A stretch of DNA of 64,000 nucleotides from Gracilaria gracilis (taxonomy: Eukaryota > Rhodophyta > Florideophyceae > Gracilariales > Gracilariaceae), in the NCBI GenBank assembly GCA_030374805.1, contig JARGSG010000011.1:310001-374000 (forward strand). Direction: 5' to 3'. Position numbers and translations under genes: made by a program. Under the pieces are notes generated by a model, which had not been told where the DNA came from, searched no databases, and saw nothing but the letters and a program-made list of their open reading frames with translations. Below are positions 31,463 to 43,490 of this stretch, piece after piece; within the stretch, counting starts at the first letter, position 1, and every line of letters begins with the position of its first letter.

Positions 31463-32675
31463 CCTCGCTGACCTCTGCCGTTATCGTTCGTCTCTCGCCG
31501 CTCTTCCACACCGCCGTTCACCCGTTTCGCTGTTTCTCTATTATCGTCTTCTCGTTGCGTTGGGTGTGTTGACCGTGTTGTTGATTGGTGTTGGTATTCT
31601 TTTTACGGTTTGCGTTCCTCCCTGAGGGCGTTGTGTTGGTAGTGGTTCGACGTTGACTCTCTATCGTGATTGTGTTTGGGTGCTCGTTGTTGCCCTCGTT
31701 GTCGATCGCTATCCGATTTGTTTGGTCTCCCTCTATTGTTCTTGTTGTTGGGATCCCCGCGTCGTGTTTGCGGGTTCTGATCCGAGAGGATGAGACCAAT
31801 TTTATCGAAGTCTGGGCACTAGCTTTGTGCTCAGCTGTGGTTGTTGAAGTCCGTGCACTACGTGTGTGCTCGGCATTTTTGGTCATCACTGCAATACCTG
31901 TGCGACGAACGGTTGATCCGAGTAATCGGGGACGGGAGCCAGGCGGCTTGAACCAAGGCGGACGTGCTGACTAGCGGGCTCCACCGGTTCTTTTGGGCGG
32001 ATAACGGTGTTGTACCGCGAGCGCTAAAGCTAATGGGGTGCCGTGGCGTACTGCACTTTGGTTGTGGTGTTTGACTTTTGTTTGTTGAACCTGACTGTGT
32101 GTTAGGTGCTTGGACGGCGGTGAAGGCATCCATAAGGAGCTTTTGATCCGTGCAATTAACTCATTGGCTTGTCCAGTGGGATTCTAGTACGGGGAGGCAA
32201 CGTATCGAAGGCTGACCTCCCATTGGGATCACGCCGCTTGTGATCTTCATTGATTGCTCGCTAGAAGCGTACCTTGGGTGTCAAAGTAGCTGCTGTTTCA
32301 AGGTCGCGCAAGTTCTTGCAAGAGATCAGAGAGGGTTTTACTTGGTGAAGGCATATCTTTGGCCATTAACCATCCTCTGGACATCTCGTAGAGAGCAACG
32401 CGCCTTCTCCTTGAACGCGGGAGAGGGTTGACTGCAGAAGTCGTTTCCTACCCGGACGGTCTCCGGGGGTCAGGGGTCCGACTCCCTAGGGTACCGGGAA
32501 TAGTATTTCCTGCCAGTGGGCCCGACTATTGAAGTTTTATTAGTTTTTATTATTGTTGTTGTTATTATTGTTGTTGTTATTGTTGTTGTTGTTTGTTGGC
32601 TGTTGTGGTTTGCTGTTGTCCTGTTGTGTCTGCCATTTTTTTCATCTGGGATAGCTTTAAATCTCACTTTGTGGC
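31463..32675 (+). other. Long leader of Copia element 1
   Basis: About 1.2 kb without a recognised coding domain lies between the primer site and gag. The same leader, inverted, occurs at 61.17-62.25 kb in the non-coding relative, which suggests that it holds RNA signals such as packaging or dimerisation elements. Low-complexity TTATTG runs precede gag. Confidence 0.6.
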
Positions 32676-33900
32676 ATGGACTCGTTCACTGGGATCAAGA
32701 TTGAGAAGTTGGGTGAGGATAACTTCCATATCTGGAAGGAGAAAGTTCAGCTTGTGCTTGCGCTCAAGGATCTCAAGAATCACCTCACCAGCTCTCCACC
32801 CAACGATCCAGAAGAATTGTCCAAGTGGGAAACTCGCGACTCAAAGGCCAGAGCTATCATTGGGCTTACGCTCGGTGACGAACATTTGGATCATGTGCGC
32901 GATGTGGAGGCTGCTGCCGATGTGTGGAAGGCCATATGCAATGTTTTTCAGAGGAAGACTCTTCTCAACCGAATCAATGCCAGACGTGCTTTTTACACCG
33001 CCAAGATGCGTGACGACCAGAAGATGTTGCAATTCATCAATCATATTCGTCACTTGGCTTCTGATCTCAAGAGCATGGACTTCAAAGTTGAAGAGGAAGA
33101 CATTGCAATGGCTATCTTATGTGGACTTCCGGAACGTTTTGAGCACCTCATTGTCGCTATCGACACCACGATCGGAGATCGCGAGCTCAGTTTGGAGTTT
33201 GTGAAGAGTCGTTTGCTGCAAGAAAAGCAGCGAATGAATGATCGTGCCAAGGAGGAGTCCGGAAGTGACGCAGCTTTGGTCGGGCGGCAGAAGTCATTGA
33301 AGTCAATTATATGTTACTATTGTGGCAAGAAAGGTCATATCCAGAAGAACTGTTACAAGAGACAACGTGATGGGGCTAAGAAGAATCATGTCGATGCTGC
33401 TCACCCCAGTGGGAATACCGGGCTCAGCTGTGAGCTTGGTGCGAGTGGCGACGATTCTGACTTTGTTTGTCTCATTGCGACAGGTACCGATAAGGCTACT
33501 AACAGTGACTGGATTATTGACTCTGGTGCGACTGCACACATTACGTATGATGACTCGATGTTCCAAACGTATGAGAGCAAGGTGTCCTCTGGCGTGAGTA
33601 TTGGCAATGATTCCAAACTAGAGTCTGTGGGTCGCGGTAGTGTGGAGCTTGATCTGACTGTGGAAGGCGCCAAACGTAAGTGCAAACTGAAACAGGTGGT
33701 GCACGTGCCATCCTTACGGTACCACCTGCTTTCAGTGTCAGCGATCTGTGATCTGGGCTGCAAGGTAGTGTTTGAAAGAGAGAAGGTATGTGTTTACAAA
33801 GGGTGGAAAGTGGTTGCCTCAGGGTGCCGTTTTAAAGGCCTGTACTACCTTCGTACTGCAGCAGAACAGCATACAGATGTGGACAGCGCCCTTGTGTCAG
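32676..33900 (+). mobile_element. Copia element 1 gag and protease region
   Basis: Starts with a UBN2-type gag (FHIWKEKVQLVLALKDL), then a CCHC zinc knuckle (CYYCGKKGHIQKNC, near 33.3 kb) and the aspartic protease motif DSGAT (near 33.53 kb). Gag forms the particle and the protease matures it. The zinc knuckle is the presumed RNA-binding part. Confidence 0.9.
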
Positions 33901-34900
33901 ATCTGTCTCTTTGGCATGCTCGAATGGCTCATGTGAATGTGGAAGGCATTAAGCAGATGGCTCGCAATGAGGTTGTATCAGGGCTGAATGTAGATTTGGC
34001 ACAGAAGCTGGATGTGTGCGGCTCGTGTGTAGTAGGAAAGGCAACCCGTGCTCCAACTCCCAAGCAAGGGGGGAACAAGCAGAACACGTACTGGGCCTTG
34101 TCCACTCGGACGTTTCAGGTCCAGTAAGTGTGAAATCCTTGGGAGGCTCGTACTACTTTGTCACATTCATCGACGACCACAGCAGGTATTGCTTCTTGCA
34201 CATGCTCAAAACTAAAGATGAGGTGTTCCAAATGTTCATGAGGCGGCTCAAGTCTGTGGAAAACCAGACTGGACGAAAGTTGAAAACCATCACCGCACGT
34301 GAGAGTGTGCTACGTGCATTGCGCACTGACAACGGTGGTGAGTATCTGTCCAATCGTTTCCGCAAAGAACTCGAGCGTCAAGGTATTGAACATCAGCGAA
34401 AAGTGCCGTACAATCCACAGCAGAATGGGCTTGCCGAAAGGTTCAACCGAACACTCATGGACGTGGTCAGATCGATGTTGCACCACAAACAACTGCCAAA
34501 GATATTTTGGGCTGAAGCCTTGAACGTAGCAGTGTATGTACGCAACAGAGTGACCTGCAAAGTCCTTCCTAGTAACTCGACTCCATTCGAGCTGTGGCAT
34601 GGTCAGAAGCCTGATGTGAGCAATCTGCGTGTGTTTGGGAGCCGATGCTGGTACAAAGTTGTGGATCACAAGCTGAAGAAGCTGGAGGACGGAGCAAAGG
34701 AAGCCATCTTCATTGGGTACACTTCTGGGTCCCACGGGTACAAGTTGTGGGACGGTAAGAAGAGAAAGGTGATTGTGTCAAGAGATGCGAGGTTTGACGA
34801 GTCTTCGGGCTTAGAAGACCATGAGAACTTTGAGGAAGAGGACTATGCTGACATGGAGTTGAGTGACATGTCTAGTCCGGATGACACCTCCAACTCTGAC
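33900..34900 (+). mobile_element. Copia element 1 integrase region
   Basis: A GAG-pre-integrase motif (LSLWHARMAHVN) is followed by the integrase core with its three acidic residues: the first in the HSDVSGP segment, the second in RTDNGGEY, the Glu in QNGLAERFNRT. An acidic linker with many Asp and Ser residues follows. Confidence 0.9.
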
Positions 34901-35099
34901 ACATCCAGTCACCCCAGTGAAGATGATCCTTCCGCACCTGGGCCTGATGTCCATGATGCGTCTGAGAGTACCAGTGATGGTTTCATATCAGTTCCACATG
35001 TTGAGCCTGAAGGGCAAGAGACGCAGTCTGTTCGTAGATCCACACGTGAGAGTAAGAAGCCAACGCGTTGGTGGGGTGGAACTGCTCTTCTGACAGCCA

Positions 35100-36705
35100 G
35101 TGATGACACTCCTTCTTCTTATAGTGAAGCTGTGTCACGTCCTGATTCCGAAGCATGGAAGAAGGCAATGAAGAGCGAGTACCAGTCACTGATAGAGCAT
35201 GACACATGGAATCTAGTGCCTAGGCCAGCAGACAGCAACGTGATTTCGTCCAAGTGGGTGTACGTTCAGAAGTATGATGCTGCACCATCTGGTGAATCAA
35301 CTGTGAGGTACAAGGCTCGTATGGTTGCTTGAGGATTCCTGCGGATCGAAGGTGTGGACTTCTCAGAGACTTATGCCCCAGTAGTGAAGTTCACTTCGAT
35401 CAGGATGATTCTGTCGATTGCAGCTGTGCGAGACTTTCATTTGCACCAGATGGATGTGAAGACTGCGTTTCTGAACGGCGACCTGGAGGAGACAGTGTAT
35501 ATGGAGCAGCCAAAAGGTTTCATACAGAAAGGGAACAAGACTTGGTGTGTCGTTTGAAGAAAACCATCTATGGGCTTAGACAGGCACCAAGGCAGTGGCA
35601 TGCAAAGATATACACGTTCCTTGTTGATGAAATGGAGTTGAAGCCCAATGACGCAGATGAGTGTGTGCACACCGGGATAATACTGGGATTTGTGGTTATC
35701 ATTGCTCTATACGTGGATGACCTGCTGACAGCAAGTCCGAGCATGGAGACCATGAATCGCGTAAAGGCAGAGCTGTCAACTCGGTTCCGCATGAAAGACC
35801 TCAAGGAAGCTCGTATGGTTCTCGGATTCGAGATCCACCGTGATCGAGCTAAGCGACAGCTGTACCTGACTCAGTCTGCGTACACGCAAAAGGTCTTGGA
35901 AAGTTTCGGCATGCATCAGTCTAAGCTAGTTGACACTCCGATGGAATCCGGTGTGGACTTGTCTGTTGTTGAGGAGGTACTCACGGATGTTCCGTATCGT
36001 CAGGCGATTGGCAGCCCCATGTATTTGTCTGTGGGAACTCGTCCAGATATCTCATACGCAGTGTCCAAACTTGCAAAGTATGTGGAGAAACCTGGAGAGA
36101 CTCACTGGAAGGCAGTCAAACGTGTGCTTCGCTATCTCAACGGTACTTGCTTCTTTGGACTAACCTACGGCTCTACCACTGATCTGGAACTGCACGGCTA
36201 TGTGGACTCGGGCCGGGCAGGCGATGTTGCCAACCGCAAGTCTACCAGTGGATATGTGTTCATAATGAGTGGTGGGCCAGTGTCTTGGAGTTCACGTCAG
36301 CAGGAAGCGGTTGCGCTCTCAAGTGCTGAAGCTGAGTATGTGAGTCTGTGCTCTGATACCAAGGAAGCAATCTGGCTAACGCGACTTTAGAACGGCATTG
36401 CTATTGTGATTGGAGTTGAGGTGGAAGGGTCTGTCAAAGTCTTGGTTGAACCGACGCCTGTGTACGGTGACACCCAAGACTTTATCGACCTTGCTCGTAA
36501 TGGAGTTGTGAACAAGCGAATGAAGCACATCGGCATTCGGTTCCACTTTACTAGAGAGGCTCTGCGTGACAAGTCCATCGTGCTGTTCTACTCTCCAACT
36601 GATTCTACGGTTGCCGATATGCTAAACAAGCCTCTTGCCCGAGTGAAGCTCGAGAATTTTCGCAAGAAGTGTGGCGTGCAGCACCTAGAGCTTGGAAGTC
36701 AGTGA
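35100..36705 (+). mobile_element. Copia element 1 reverse transcriptase and RNase H region
   Basis: Reverse transcriptase begins near KKAMKSEYQSLIEHDTWNLV; the catalytic YVDDLL box is at about 35.71 kb. RNase H is recognised by SSAEAEYVSLC near 36.32 kb and ends shortly before the purine tract. The order IN-RT-RH defines Copia. Confidence 0.9.
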
Positions 36706-36715
36706 CAGAGGGGGG

Positions 36716-37496
36716 TGTCGAATGTTGACCTAGTGCTGTCACTGAAACCAAAAGTGCAGAAGAGCATGGGCTGTTTTGGAGGGTGCTGCTGAAAACGCGC
36801 GTATGCGCGTTTGTGCAAACTCAACGTAAAACTGGCTTCTGATTGGCTACCGCAAATGTGCACATGCAACGTAGTGTGTACAAGTGTTATGGCACTTCTG
36901 GGCTACACGGGTTGAGCTAGCACAGATGGCTATGCTGGACAGTATGCACAGTTATGTACGTAAACATGTTGAACACATTGATGCAACTTTGTCTGCTATG
37001 GTGATGAGTCAGGTACAGTCATGGAGATTACCCGAACATTGTGGTAACATGTTGTGGAAACTTATGGCATTGAGTGAATTTGTGGTTACGTGGTACTTGG
37101 TGAGCTGGAGCATACACATATTGGTGTGGTGTACGGAATACAGTGTATTGGCACGATGTGAATTTGTGCATGGTCATCGTTATGTTTAGGCACGTAACTT
37201 TTTGAATAGGCACGCAACTTGTTGTGCACTGTTGTGCCTTGTTAGTTGTAATCTGTCCTGAATTGTGGCAATGTTACCATATTATGTTAGATGATGATTG
37301 GTAGTATTGAGTGTCGCTGCTTAGTGGCTTAGGTTTTACTCCGAGTGGAAGTGAGCGGTAGTGCGACGACGTAGTGCTATATAAGTTGTGACAGAAGCAC
37401 CTCCAAGAAAATCCGAGCCAGAGCTGGCGAGCTTCCTTTGCATATCCCCACCTTCCCTTTGCATCAACCTTCTCTTCCCAGATATAACCTTTATCA
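36716..37496 (+). repeat. Copia element 1, 3' LTR
   Basis: Begins TGTCGAATGTTGACC and ends CCTTTATCA. Same layout as the 5' LTR, but with a shorter internal TGTTGTGC run and a few other small differences. Confidence 0.9.
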
Positions 37497-37784
37497 CTCC
37501 ATCGGCCTTGCTCGTAATGGAGTTTTGAACAAGCGAACGAAGCCAATCGAAATTCGGTTCCACTTCACTAGAGAGGCTCTGCGTGACAAGTCCATCGTGT
37601 TGTTCTACTGTTCAACAGATTCCATGGTTGCCGATAGACTAAACAAGCCTCTTGCCTGAGTGAGCTCGAGAAGTTCCGAAAGCAATGTGGCGTGCAGCAC
37701 CTAGAGCTTTGAAGTCATTGACAGAAAGGGGTGTTGAATGTTTACCTAATGCTAGCACTGACACAAAAAGTGCAGGGGAGCATC
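37497..37784 (+). mobile_element. Copia fragment: second copy of the pol end plus LTR start
   Basis: This repeats, with divergence, the sequence at about 36490-36765: the end of RNase H, the purine tract and the first 50 bp of the LTR. It stops exactly where the Plavaka-like terminus begins at 37785. It is the remnant of a neighbouring or tandem Copia copy, older than element 1 judging by its divergence. Confidence 0.8.
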
Positions 37785-38030
37785 GTCGGTGTTTTCGGAA
37801 TGCTAGTTTGGCGGTCAAAAATGACCGAATTGAAACGAACGAAAAACTGGTGAACTTATCCAAATTTGGAAGTGCTAATTTCCGAAAACATTTCCACCTT
37901 TCCACTTGTGCTAGTTTTTTTTGAAAGAATTATTCCAAATTGTTTCCATCTTTGCTAGTTTGGATGGAAGGGAAACTAGCACACTTCTTTCGTTTATGGT
38001 AGTTTCGCAGCACAATGTAAGTGTGTTAGT
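37785..38030 (+). repeat. Left terminus of the Plavaka/KDZ-like transposon
   Basis: Starts GTCGGTGTTTTCGGAATGCT, nearly the same as at 13685. It holds several GCTAGTTT/AAACTAGC copies (near 37801, 37911, 37956, 37974), likely transposase-binding subterminal repeats. It abuts the Copia LTR fragment, so the transposon probably inserted into that LTR. No matching right end was found before the LTR sequence at 59022. Confidence 0.65.
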
Positions 38031-38327
38031 GTCACCTACGTTCATGTATACGGGGGCGAATAGCGAGATAGATACTTAGATAGAAACTTAAATAGCTATT
38101 TATCGAAGAGGAATAGGAGTATACGAATAGATAGAATACCTTTTCAGTTTGTAAAGATCGGTTCACTAGTCAACACCTTTCACATCAGGCACTCGTATAC
38201 TAAATATATGGAACGCCTTCTAATCACATGCAATCATCCTCATCACTCTGTCCCACCGTCCGTGCGCCATATTACGCTCCCCGCTACGTACCCCCAATCT
38301 TCTCCAACTCCCCCAACCTTCCCCGCC

Positions 38328-40080
38328 ATGCCCAACTGCTGCTTTGAAGGCTGACAATTCTTCTCCCGCACCATCCCCGCCATCCAAAGGCACCAGAGAA
38401 GATGCTCCAATCGCCTCAACCCAAACAAGCCTTTCCTCTCCCCAGGCGGAGGCCTTCCTCACTTCCCCCCACGCATCAAGCGTCACAAGTCTACCCCCCA
38501 CCTCCATACACCTCCCCCTCCCACGAAGCGCCCTTCCGACAACGTCCCCATCGCAGACGACGACTCCTACCACCACCAGCAACTCTCCCTCTCCCTCCAC
38601 ACCCAGGACGCCTACCACATCGCCACCAACCCCGTCTGCTCCATCTTCCCCTCCCCTCCTACCCCTCCTTCCCCTTCCTACCCCCTCCTTAACAACCCCC
38701 ACCTCGAACGCATGGTCCTCTACATCTCTTCCATCGCCTCCTCCCTCGGCCTCCGAAAGGCTGACGAACTCATCTCCTTCCTCCACGACCCCGCCTTCTC
38801 CAAATCCGCCTTCCACAACGTCGTCTCCTCCACCACCCAGTGCCTTAAACTTCAAACCGACCTCTTCAGACACCGAGTGAGCAACATCGGCTTCGCTCCC
38901 ACCACCCTCTCCGACCGACAGCAGCTCTTCTCCTCCGCCATCTTCCGAAAGGACCCCATCCAGGTCCTCAAACAACAACTCGCCCTCGCACACTTCCACA
39001 ACACCTTCTTCCACCCCGTCTTTCACACAACACCTTCCGGCTCTCTCGCTTTCGCCCACCCCATGGCCTCCACCCTCGGAAAAGAAGCAGTCCCCGCCCT
39101 CAAAGCCGCAATCATGCACTCCTTCAACGACTCCTGCATCTGGCACACCCCGGACTCCACTGGTATCGACTCCTTCATCGGCTTGGTTCTAATCTACTCC
39201 GACAAGTCCTCCACCTCCCTCAAATCCTCTTCCATCACCTCCTACCCCCTTCACATCACCCTTCTCAACTTCCCTCATGCCTACCGTCGCAAGTGCATAA
39301 CCGAACACCTCACCCTTCTCGGATACTTGCCAACCTCCTTCCTCCCAACCAACCCATCCCAAGACCACGACTTCATCCCTTAAACCTCCTCTCACATCCC
39401 CCGCCACACCAAAATGGAATTTATTCAGCTCGCCATCTCCAACCTCCTCGGCCCCCTCCTCTCCTCCGGTCTCAACGGCTTCCCCTTCCGTGACGCCCAT
39501 GGCGTTCTCCGCCACTGTCACCCAATCATCGCCAGCTACTGCGCCGACATCCCCGAAGCAAAAAACATCCTTGCCATTTCCCACGGAACCCGCCCCCAAC
39601 ACCCTTGTCATAGATGCACCGTCTCCCGCCCAGACCACCCCCTACACATTGGATCCCCTTCCCCACGAACTCAGCACCAGACCCTTGCCGCACGCAAATC
39701 ACACTCCACTCCCCTGCAACAATCATAAGACGCTCTCCTTGCTCGTAAGACCAGAATCTCCCGCAAAACAAAGGAGAAAGCCCTTGAAGCCTTCCACTCC
39801 CTCTCACTCGCAAAGTACTCCTCCCTCTTCGAATCATACCCTCTTCTCAACATCACCCCACTGCTCTCCCCTTACAACATCTGCACCTTCGAAGCACTCC
39901 ACAACTTCCACCTCGGCGTCTCCAAGCTCATCAAGCTCGCCGCCATCGAGGGACTCCGCTCAGAAGCACTCTTCACCACCACCCGTTCCTCCAAGTCCCG
40001 TCGCCCCTTCAACTCGGTCCGCATTTCCATCCTCAAACATTCAAATACCATCCTCTACGCAATCGAAAAGCACTCCCCCG
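38328..40080 (+). pseudogene. Plavaka/KDZ-like transposase, N-terminal part
   Basis: A single frame from the ATG at 38328 begins with a C2H2-like zinc finger (MPNCCFEG...RHQRRC), in which a TGA at 38352-38354 stands where the next Cys is expected. In-frame TAA codons occur at 39381 and 39726. The body matches the fungal Plavaka/KDZ group: IGLVLIYSDKSST...YPLHITLLNF...RKCITEHLTLLGYLP, then HPIIASYCADIPEAKNIL...PCHRC and FEALHNFHLGVSKLI. These are cut-and-paste transposases of the CACTA-related class with an RNase H-like core. The gene is cut at 40080 by the Gypsy insertion and resumes at 56384. Confidence 0.75.
40076..40080. repeat. Target-site duplication of the Gypsy element, left copy
   Basis: CCCCG here and again at 56384-56388, directly outside the two LTRs. 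Confidence 0.85.
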
Positions 40081-40932
40081 TGTAGAGCAAGGCCTTTGGC
40101 GGGAAGAGCGCAGGCTCACGAAGATGTTCGCAATCTTCCCCTCGACAGGGGAGCAGAGCGAACGGAGCACTCCGGGAATGACACAGCTAAGCCGGGTGTA
40201 AATCCCAGACCAAACCACCACGACAAGCGTCGGAGCGTTAGGCTGATTAGTAGTCGGTAGAGATCCACGTGTTCACACGGTCACAAAATGAGTCCTCGAA
40301 AGAGAGTAGCACGGCAACGACAAGGTGTCGGAAACGGGCCACTGAGAACAGGGCAAAAAGGCAAACCCAAAAATGGGAGAAAGCAAACCACCAGAGTGGG
40401 GAAGAGAGAGAGAGAATAAAGCAAACCCAATACAGGGGCGAGTATACAACAATAGGTCAGAACGAGACACACAAATAGTGGTTATACTCTGAGCGCCACA
40501 AGGGTGAGTTTCTATACGTGAACAACGCAGTCGTCACTCCACTTGGAGGTGAACAATCCGCGAAGGCGTGATAGTTAGAGCCAGAAGCTTTTGCTTGGCA
40601 AGCGGCAGTCTACTTGGGGGAGCGGTGCTCAACCCTCTAAGTACTGAGCTCGGCGCACCACTGACAGTGGGTGCGCCGGGCAAAATAATCTATAAAATAT
40701 CTAAGTAAACACAGCAATGCTGGGTGCAATGCCTCTGGCATGTTCGTGCTACACGTGTGCTACTCACACCCGCTAAGCGGCGCCTCGAGCCGTGCAACCC
40801 ACGTTTCCATGTGTGGGAATTACCTCAGCGAGGCGACAAGCTAGTAGCGGTGTAGCTCATATATATCTACTAACGCATGATGCGGAAATTAACTAAGTAC
40901 CTCAAATCGCCTCCAAGGAGTGTTGTGCTTCA
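40081..40932 (-). repeat. Gypsy LTR, left (3' of the element)
   Basis: Plus strand starts TGTAGAGCAAGG and ends GTGTTGTGCTTCA. Contains TATAAAATA on the plus strand near 40692, which could drive the antisense ORF to its right. Confidence 0.9.
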
Positions 40933-41303
40933 TATCCCCGTCTTTGAGAGTGAGCCACGCCGTCGCGATGGCCGGTCGAACTCCCAGCCGTGGGCATAAA
41001 AGCGCATCCCCGAAATCTCTGGATTCCATCTCGCCTTGCGAAGATCAAGTCACTACCACTCGACAGTGCAAATCTCGCTCCAGCGACGATCCATCTTGTT
41101 CACAACAGTCTTCGACTCGCTCTCGCGGTGTTATTACCAACCTTCCCGTTCCTCGAGTGCCTCGCGCGATGAGCGGTCAACCTCCGAACTCGGGATACTT
41201 CTCCGGATTTCGTTCGGTGCCTCTTCCGCAAAGTGGCAATGCTTCTGGGGCGTCCCAGGGGCTCAACGCCAGTGACAGACACATTCTCTCTCCGGAGCAG
41301 TAG
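40920..41303 (+). other. Ser-rich ORF upstream of the antisense ORF
   Basis: A 127-residue plus-strand ORF that starts in the last bases of the LTR. An internal ATG (MAGRTPSRGHKSASP) gives a Ser/Pro-rich basic peptide without known domains. It may be a leader region of the antisense ORF that follows on the same strand. Confidence 0.4.
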
Positions 41304-41318
41304 CCCCATGGTCACGTC

Positions 41319-42926
41319 ATGCATGACGTGTCGTGGCCTTCCTACGACGAGCTAGTCGGGCTGAACCCTCACGTTCATGCGCACATCTTTCGGACTGCTC
41401 CGTGGTTTCATCGTACAGTTGTTTTCAACGAGGAGCTTATCGTGTCCTATGCGGGCGGTACTGATCGCCTTCCCGGGGATCTTCCGGCGTTGGTCACCAC
41501 TTCGTGGGATTGGGGTCGACGGGTTGCCGTCCCTCCTCACGCAATCTTGCGGCGTTCCGGCGAGTCGCTGGCTTCCGCTCAGGCGGCGTTGGTTCGCTTG
41601 GGCTATGCGCGGCAGAGGCGGGCGAACTTCGAGTTCCCAATTCCTGATTCCATCAGCTTCGATCTCCGGTTGTACCGTATACAAGGCGAGATTTCGTATT
41701 GCGCCCGCTTGGCGGTGGTTGAGACTTACTCCTGGAGAGGACGTCCTAATGTACGCCAGGAGGCGGTGTGTTGGATTCATCCAATCATCCGGGCGGAGTT
41801 CAGGTATCTTCTCCGGGAGTCCCGTTCGCGTTGGTTAAAGAACTTCATCCGCGATGAGCGTCGTGCGCGTTCCCGTTTCGGGTTTCTCGTCCCGTATCAA
41901 AACACGGAGATCAATCAAATCCGGCACGACCACCGGCTGGGCCGTTACATTCCAATTCCCACTTGGTGGTCCTCGGTGGAGGTGCGTCGCTGGTGCTACG
42001 TGGGGTTGCCCCCGGTCCTCTCTTATCTGGGCTCCTGCCTCATCGAGGATCCGTATTCTGGACTGTGGTACGTGGTGCTCACCGAGTGGGCCACCCGCAC
42101 CGCGGCTTATCTCCTATGGGAATTATACGACCAGTATCGACTGTGGTATGTCCCGCCTCGCCTGCGTGCGTGCATCCGAGAACTCTCGCTGCGAGTCCCT
42201 CTGGGAGGTGAAAACAATGCCGAAGAAGTTCGTGGGCTCCTCGACGTAGTCGACCGAGTTGATTGGGCCAGCGGGCCCTTCGCTCAGAGCGGCCGCGGTC
42301 ACGAGGACGGCGGTTTGGACCGGTCTCCGGGACGACGCACGCCATTGGCGGGAGATTTCATCTTTTTCAATCCTTGGGAGGTGCAAGAGATCACCGCAGC
42401 TGAAGCGGTAGCTCTCCGGATGGCTCCGAGGTATATCCCTTACGGGCATCCCGTTGGCTTTGTCGACGATGACGATTTTTACCACGCCTACGGCGGTGAC
42501 GACGACCAAATGATGGACGACGAACCCGAGACGGGGTATGATGACGACGTAGTCGAAGAGGTTCCTTCTGCCAACGGGGCTGAGCCGACCTCCAATGACA
42601 CGGCAGCGCCGGGAATGGCGACTGCTGAGCCGGTAGATCCACCCGCGCCCGAACCTTTGTCGGTAGGTGCTGTGGTGGCTTCCCTTCCGGACGAACCAGA
42701 TGTGATCGAGGTGCCTACGGTCCTCCTTTCTGGGGGTGGAAGCGGTGAGGCTGCTGTGATCGCTCAGTTCCTCCGAGGAGTTGGGCTTTCCGCAACTGTC
42801 GCGAGCGGGGAAGTCGCCGCAATGCAGGATGCGTTGGGTGCACGCCTTACTGACGGATCCAATCCCAGCACTGGGGGTACTGGTGACGGCGCTCCGGGCC
42901 CTTCCAACCAAGGGTCGGGGGCTTAG
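41319..42926 (+). CDS. Antisense ORF of the Gypsy element, unknown function (535 aa)
   Basis: This open frame lies between the Gypsy pol end and its left LTR but on the strand opposite to gag-pol. The first 350 residues are compact and rich in Trp, Tyr and Arg (WPSYDELVGLNPHVHAHIF, PTWWSSVEVRRWCYVGLPP, WELYDQYRLWYVPPRL), suggesting a folded domain. The rest is acidic and Gly/Ser/Pro-rich (DDDDFYHAYGGDDD), ending in a disordered tail. I recognise no family. Extra antisense ORFs at this place are known from some large plant Gypsy elements. It has no visible break, unlike the pol genes around it, which hints at selection or at a more recent origin. Confidence 0.6.
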   Translation: MHDVSWPSYDELVGLNPHVHAHIFRTAPWFHRTVVFNEELIVSYAGGTDRLPGDLPALVTTSWDWGRRVAVPPHAILRRSGESLASAQAALVRLGYARQRRANFEFPIPDSISFDLRLYRIQGEISYCARLAVVETYSWRGRPNVRQEAVCWIHPIIRAEFRYLLRESRSRWLKNFIRDERRARSRFGFLVPYQNTEINQIRHDHRLGRYIPIPTWWSSVEVRRWCYVGLPPVLSYLGSCLIEDPYSGLWYVVLTEWATRTAAYLLWELYDQYRLWYVPPRLRACIRELSLRVPLGGENNAEEVRGLLDVVDRVDWASGPFAQSGRGHEDGGLDRSPGRRTPLAGDFIFFNPWEVQEITAAEAVALRMAPRYIPYGHPVGFVDDDDFYHAYGGDDDQMMDDEPETGYDDDVVEEVPSANGAEPTSNDTAAPGMATAEPVDPPAPEPLSVGAVVASLPDEPDVIEVPTVLLSGGGSGEAAVIAQFLRGVGLSATVASGEVAAMQDALGARLTDGSNPSTGGTGDGAPGPSNQGSGA

Positions 42927-43243
42927 TCCATCTTTCTTCTGATTCCCACTGTGCGGTGTTGTTGTAGGATATAGCCTTGATGGCCATTAAACCTACTTCC
43001 GTCTATGACGTATATTTTTTCTTTTCCAAGTGCCAGCTTCGTCTTCTCCCACTTCTCAACTTCCTTCTTGGTGAGCTAGCTTCTTCCCCTTCGGGGCGTG
43101 TTATCCCACTTGGGCGTTGACAATTGTCGCCGGGAGACCGGTGAGAGTACGCTGATGGTACTGCACCGCTTTCGATCGTGGGAGATGCTCGATTGGCTCA
43201 TCCGAGTCAGCCTCGGGTCCGTAGCCGTACCAACGTACGAGAT
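42927..43243. other. Gypsy 3' coding remnant and spacer
   Basis: On the minus strand part of this segment continues the chromodomain-like end of the Gypsy pol on the far side of the nested Copia. Otherwise no gene. Confidence 0.45.
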
Positions 43244-43248
43244 ACTGT

Positions 43249-43490
43249 TATCGTTTGGGCTTCGGCGGTGCGCTCGAAGTCCATCGTGGCGTAGTGGGGA
43301 GGGAAGCTTCTCACAAGCAATACGATGTGGCACAGCACGCTGCCTCGCTCTCATCGAGCTGTGAGGCTACGGGGTGTGCCTTTATGTAGGGATACTAGGC
43401 GACCGTTCGGCTAACTATGTGACGTACTACTTAGAGCAAAGTAAATGTAGTTTGTACGTCACTCGAAAATGTGTACGTCATTCCCGCACA
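43249..43490 (-). repeat. Copia element 2, 3' LTR
   Basis: Minus strand starts TGTGCGGGAATGACGTACAC; the plus-strand left end is TATCGTTTGGGCTTCGG. Confidence 0.9.

Larger units (their letters stand above)
30657..37496 (+). mobile_element. Copia-superfamily LTR retrotransposon (element 1)
   Basis: Two direct LTRs (30657-31448 and 36716-37496) bracket gag, protease, integrase, reverse transcriptase and RNase H in the Copia order. The left LTR is followed at once by the primer site GGTTATGGGCCCAG; a purine tract (ACAGAGGGGGG) precedes the right LTR. The coding region looks broken in about three places. The LTRs are mostly identical with a few per cent differences by eye, so it is fairly young in relative terms. 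No matching target duplication was found, because the right flank is another Copia fragment. Confidence 0.9.

Noticed and set aside
32480-32520. tRNA-like T-arm (GGGTTCGACTCC at about 61213 on minus, GGGTCCGACTCC at about 32482) in the Copia leaders
   Set aside because: A possible B-box and a nearby hairpin can be drawn, but no D-arm or normal anticodon loop fits, so I do not call a tRNA gene or SINE.
38220-39146. Minus ORF of 308 aa rich in Gly, Glu and Val
   Set aside because: Shadow of the C-rich transposase coding strand, which has recognisable motifs on plus.
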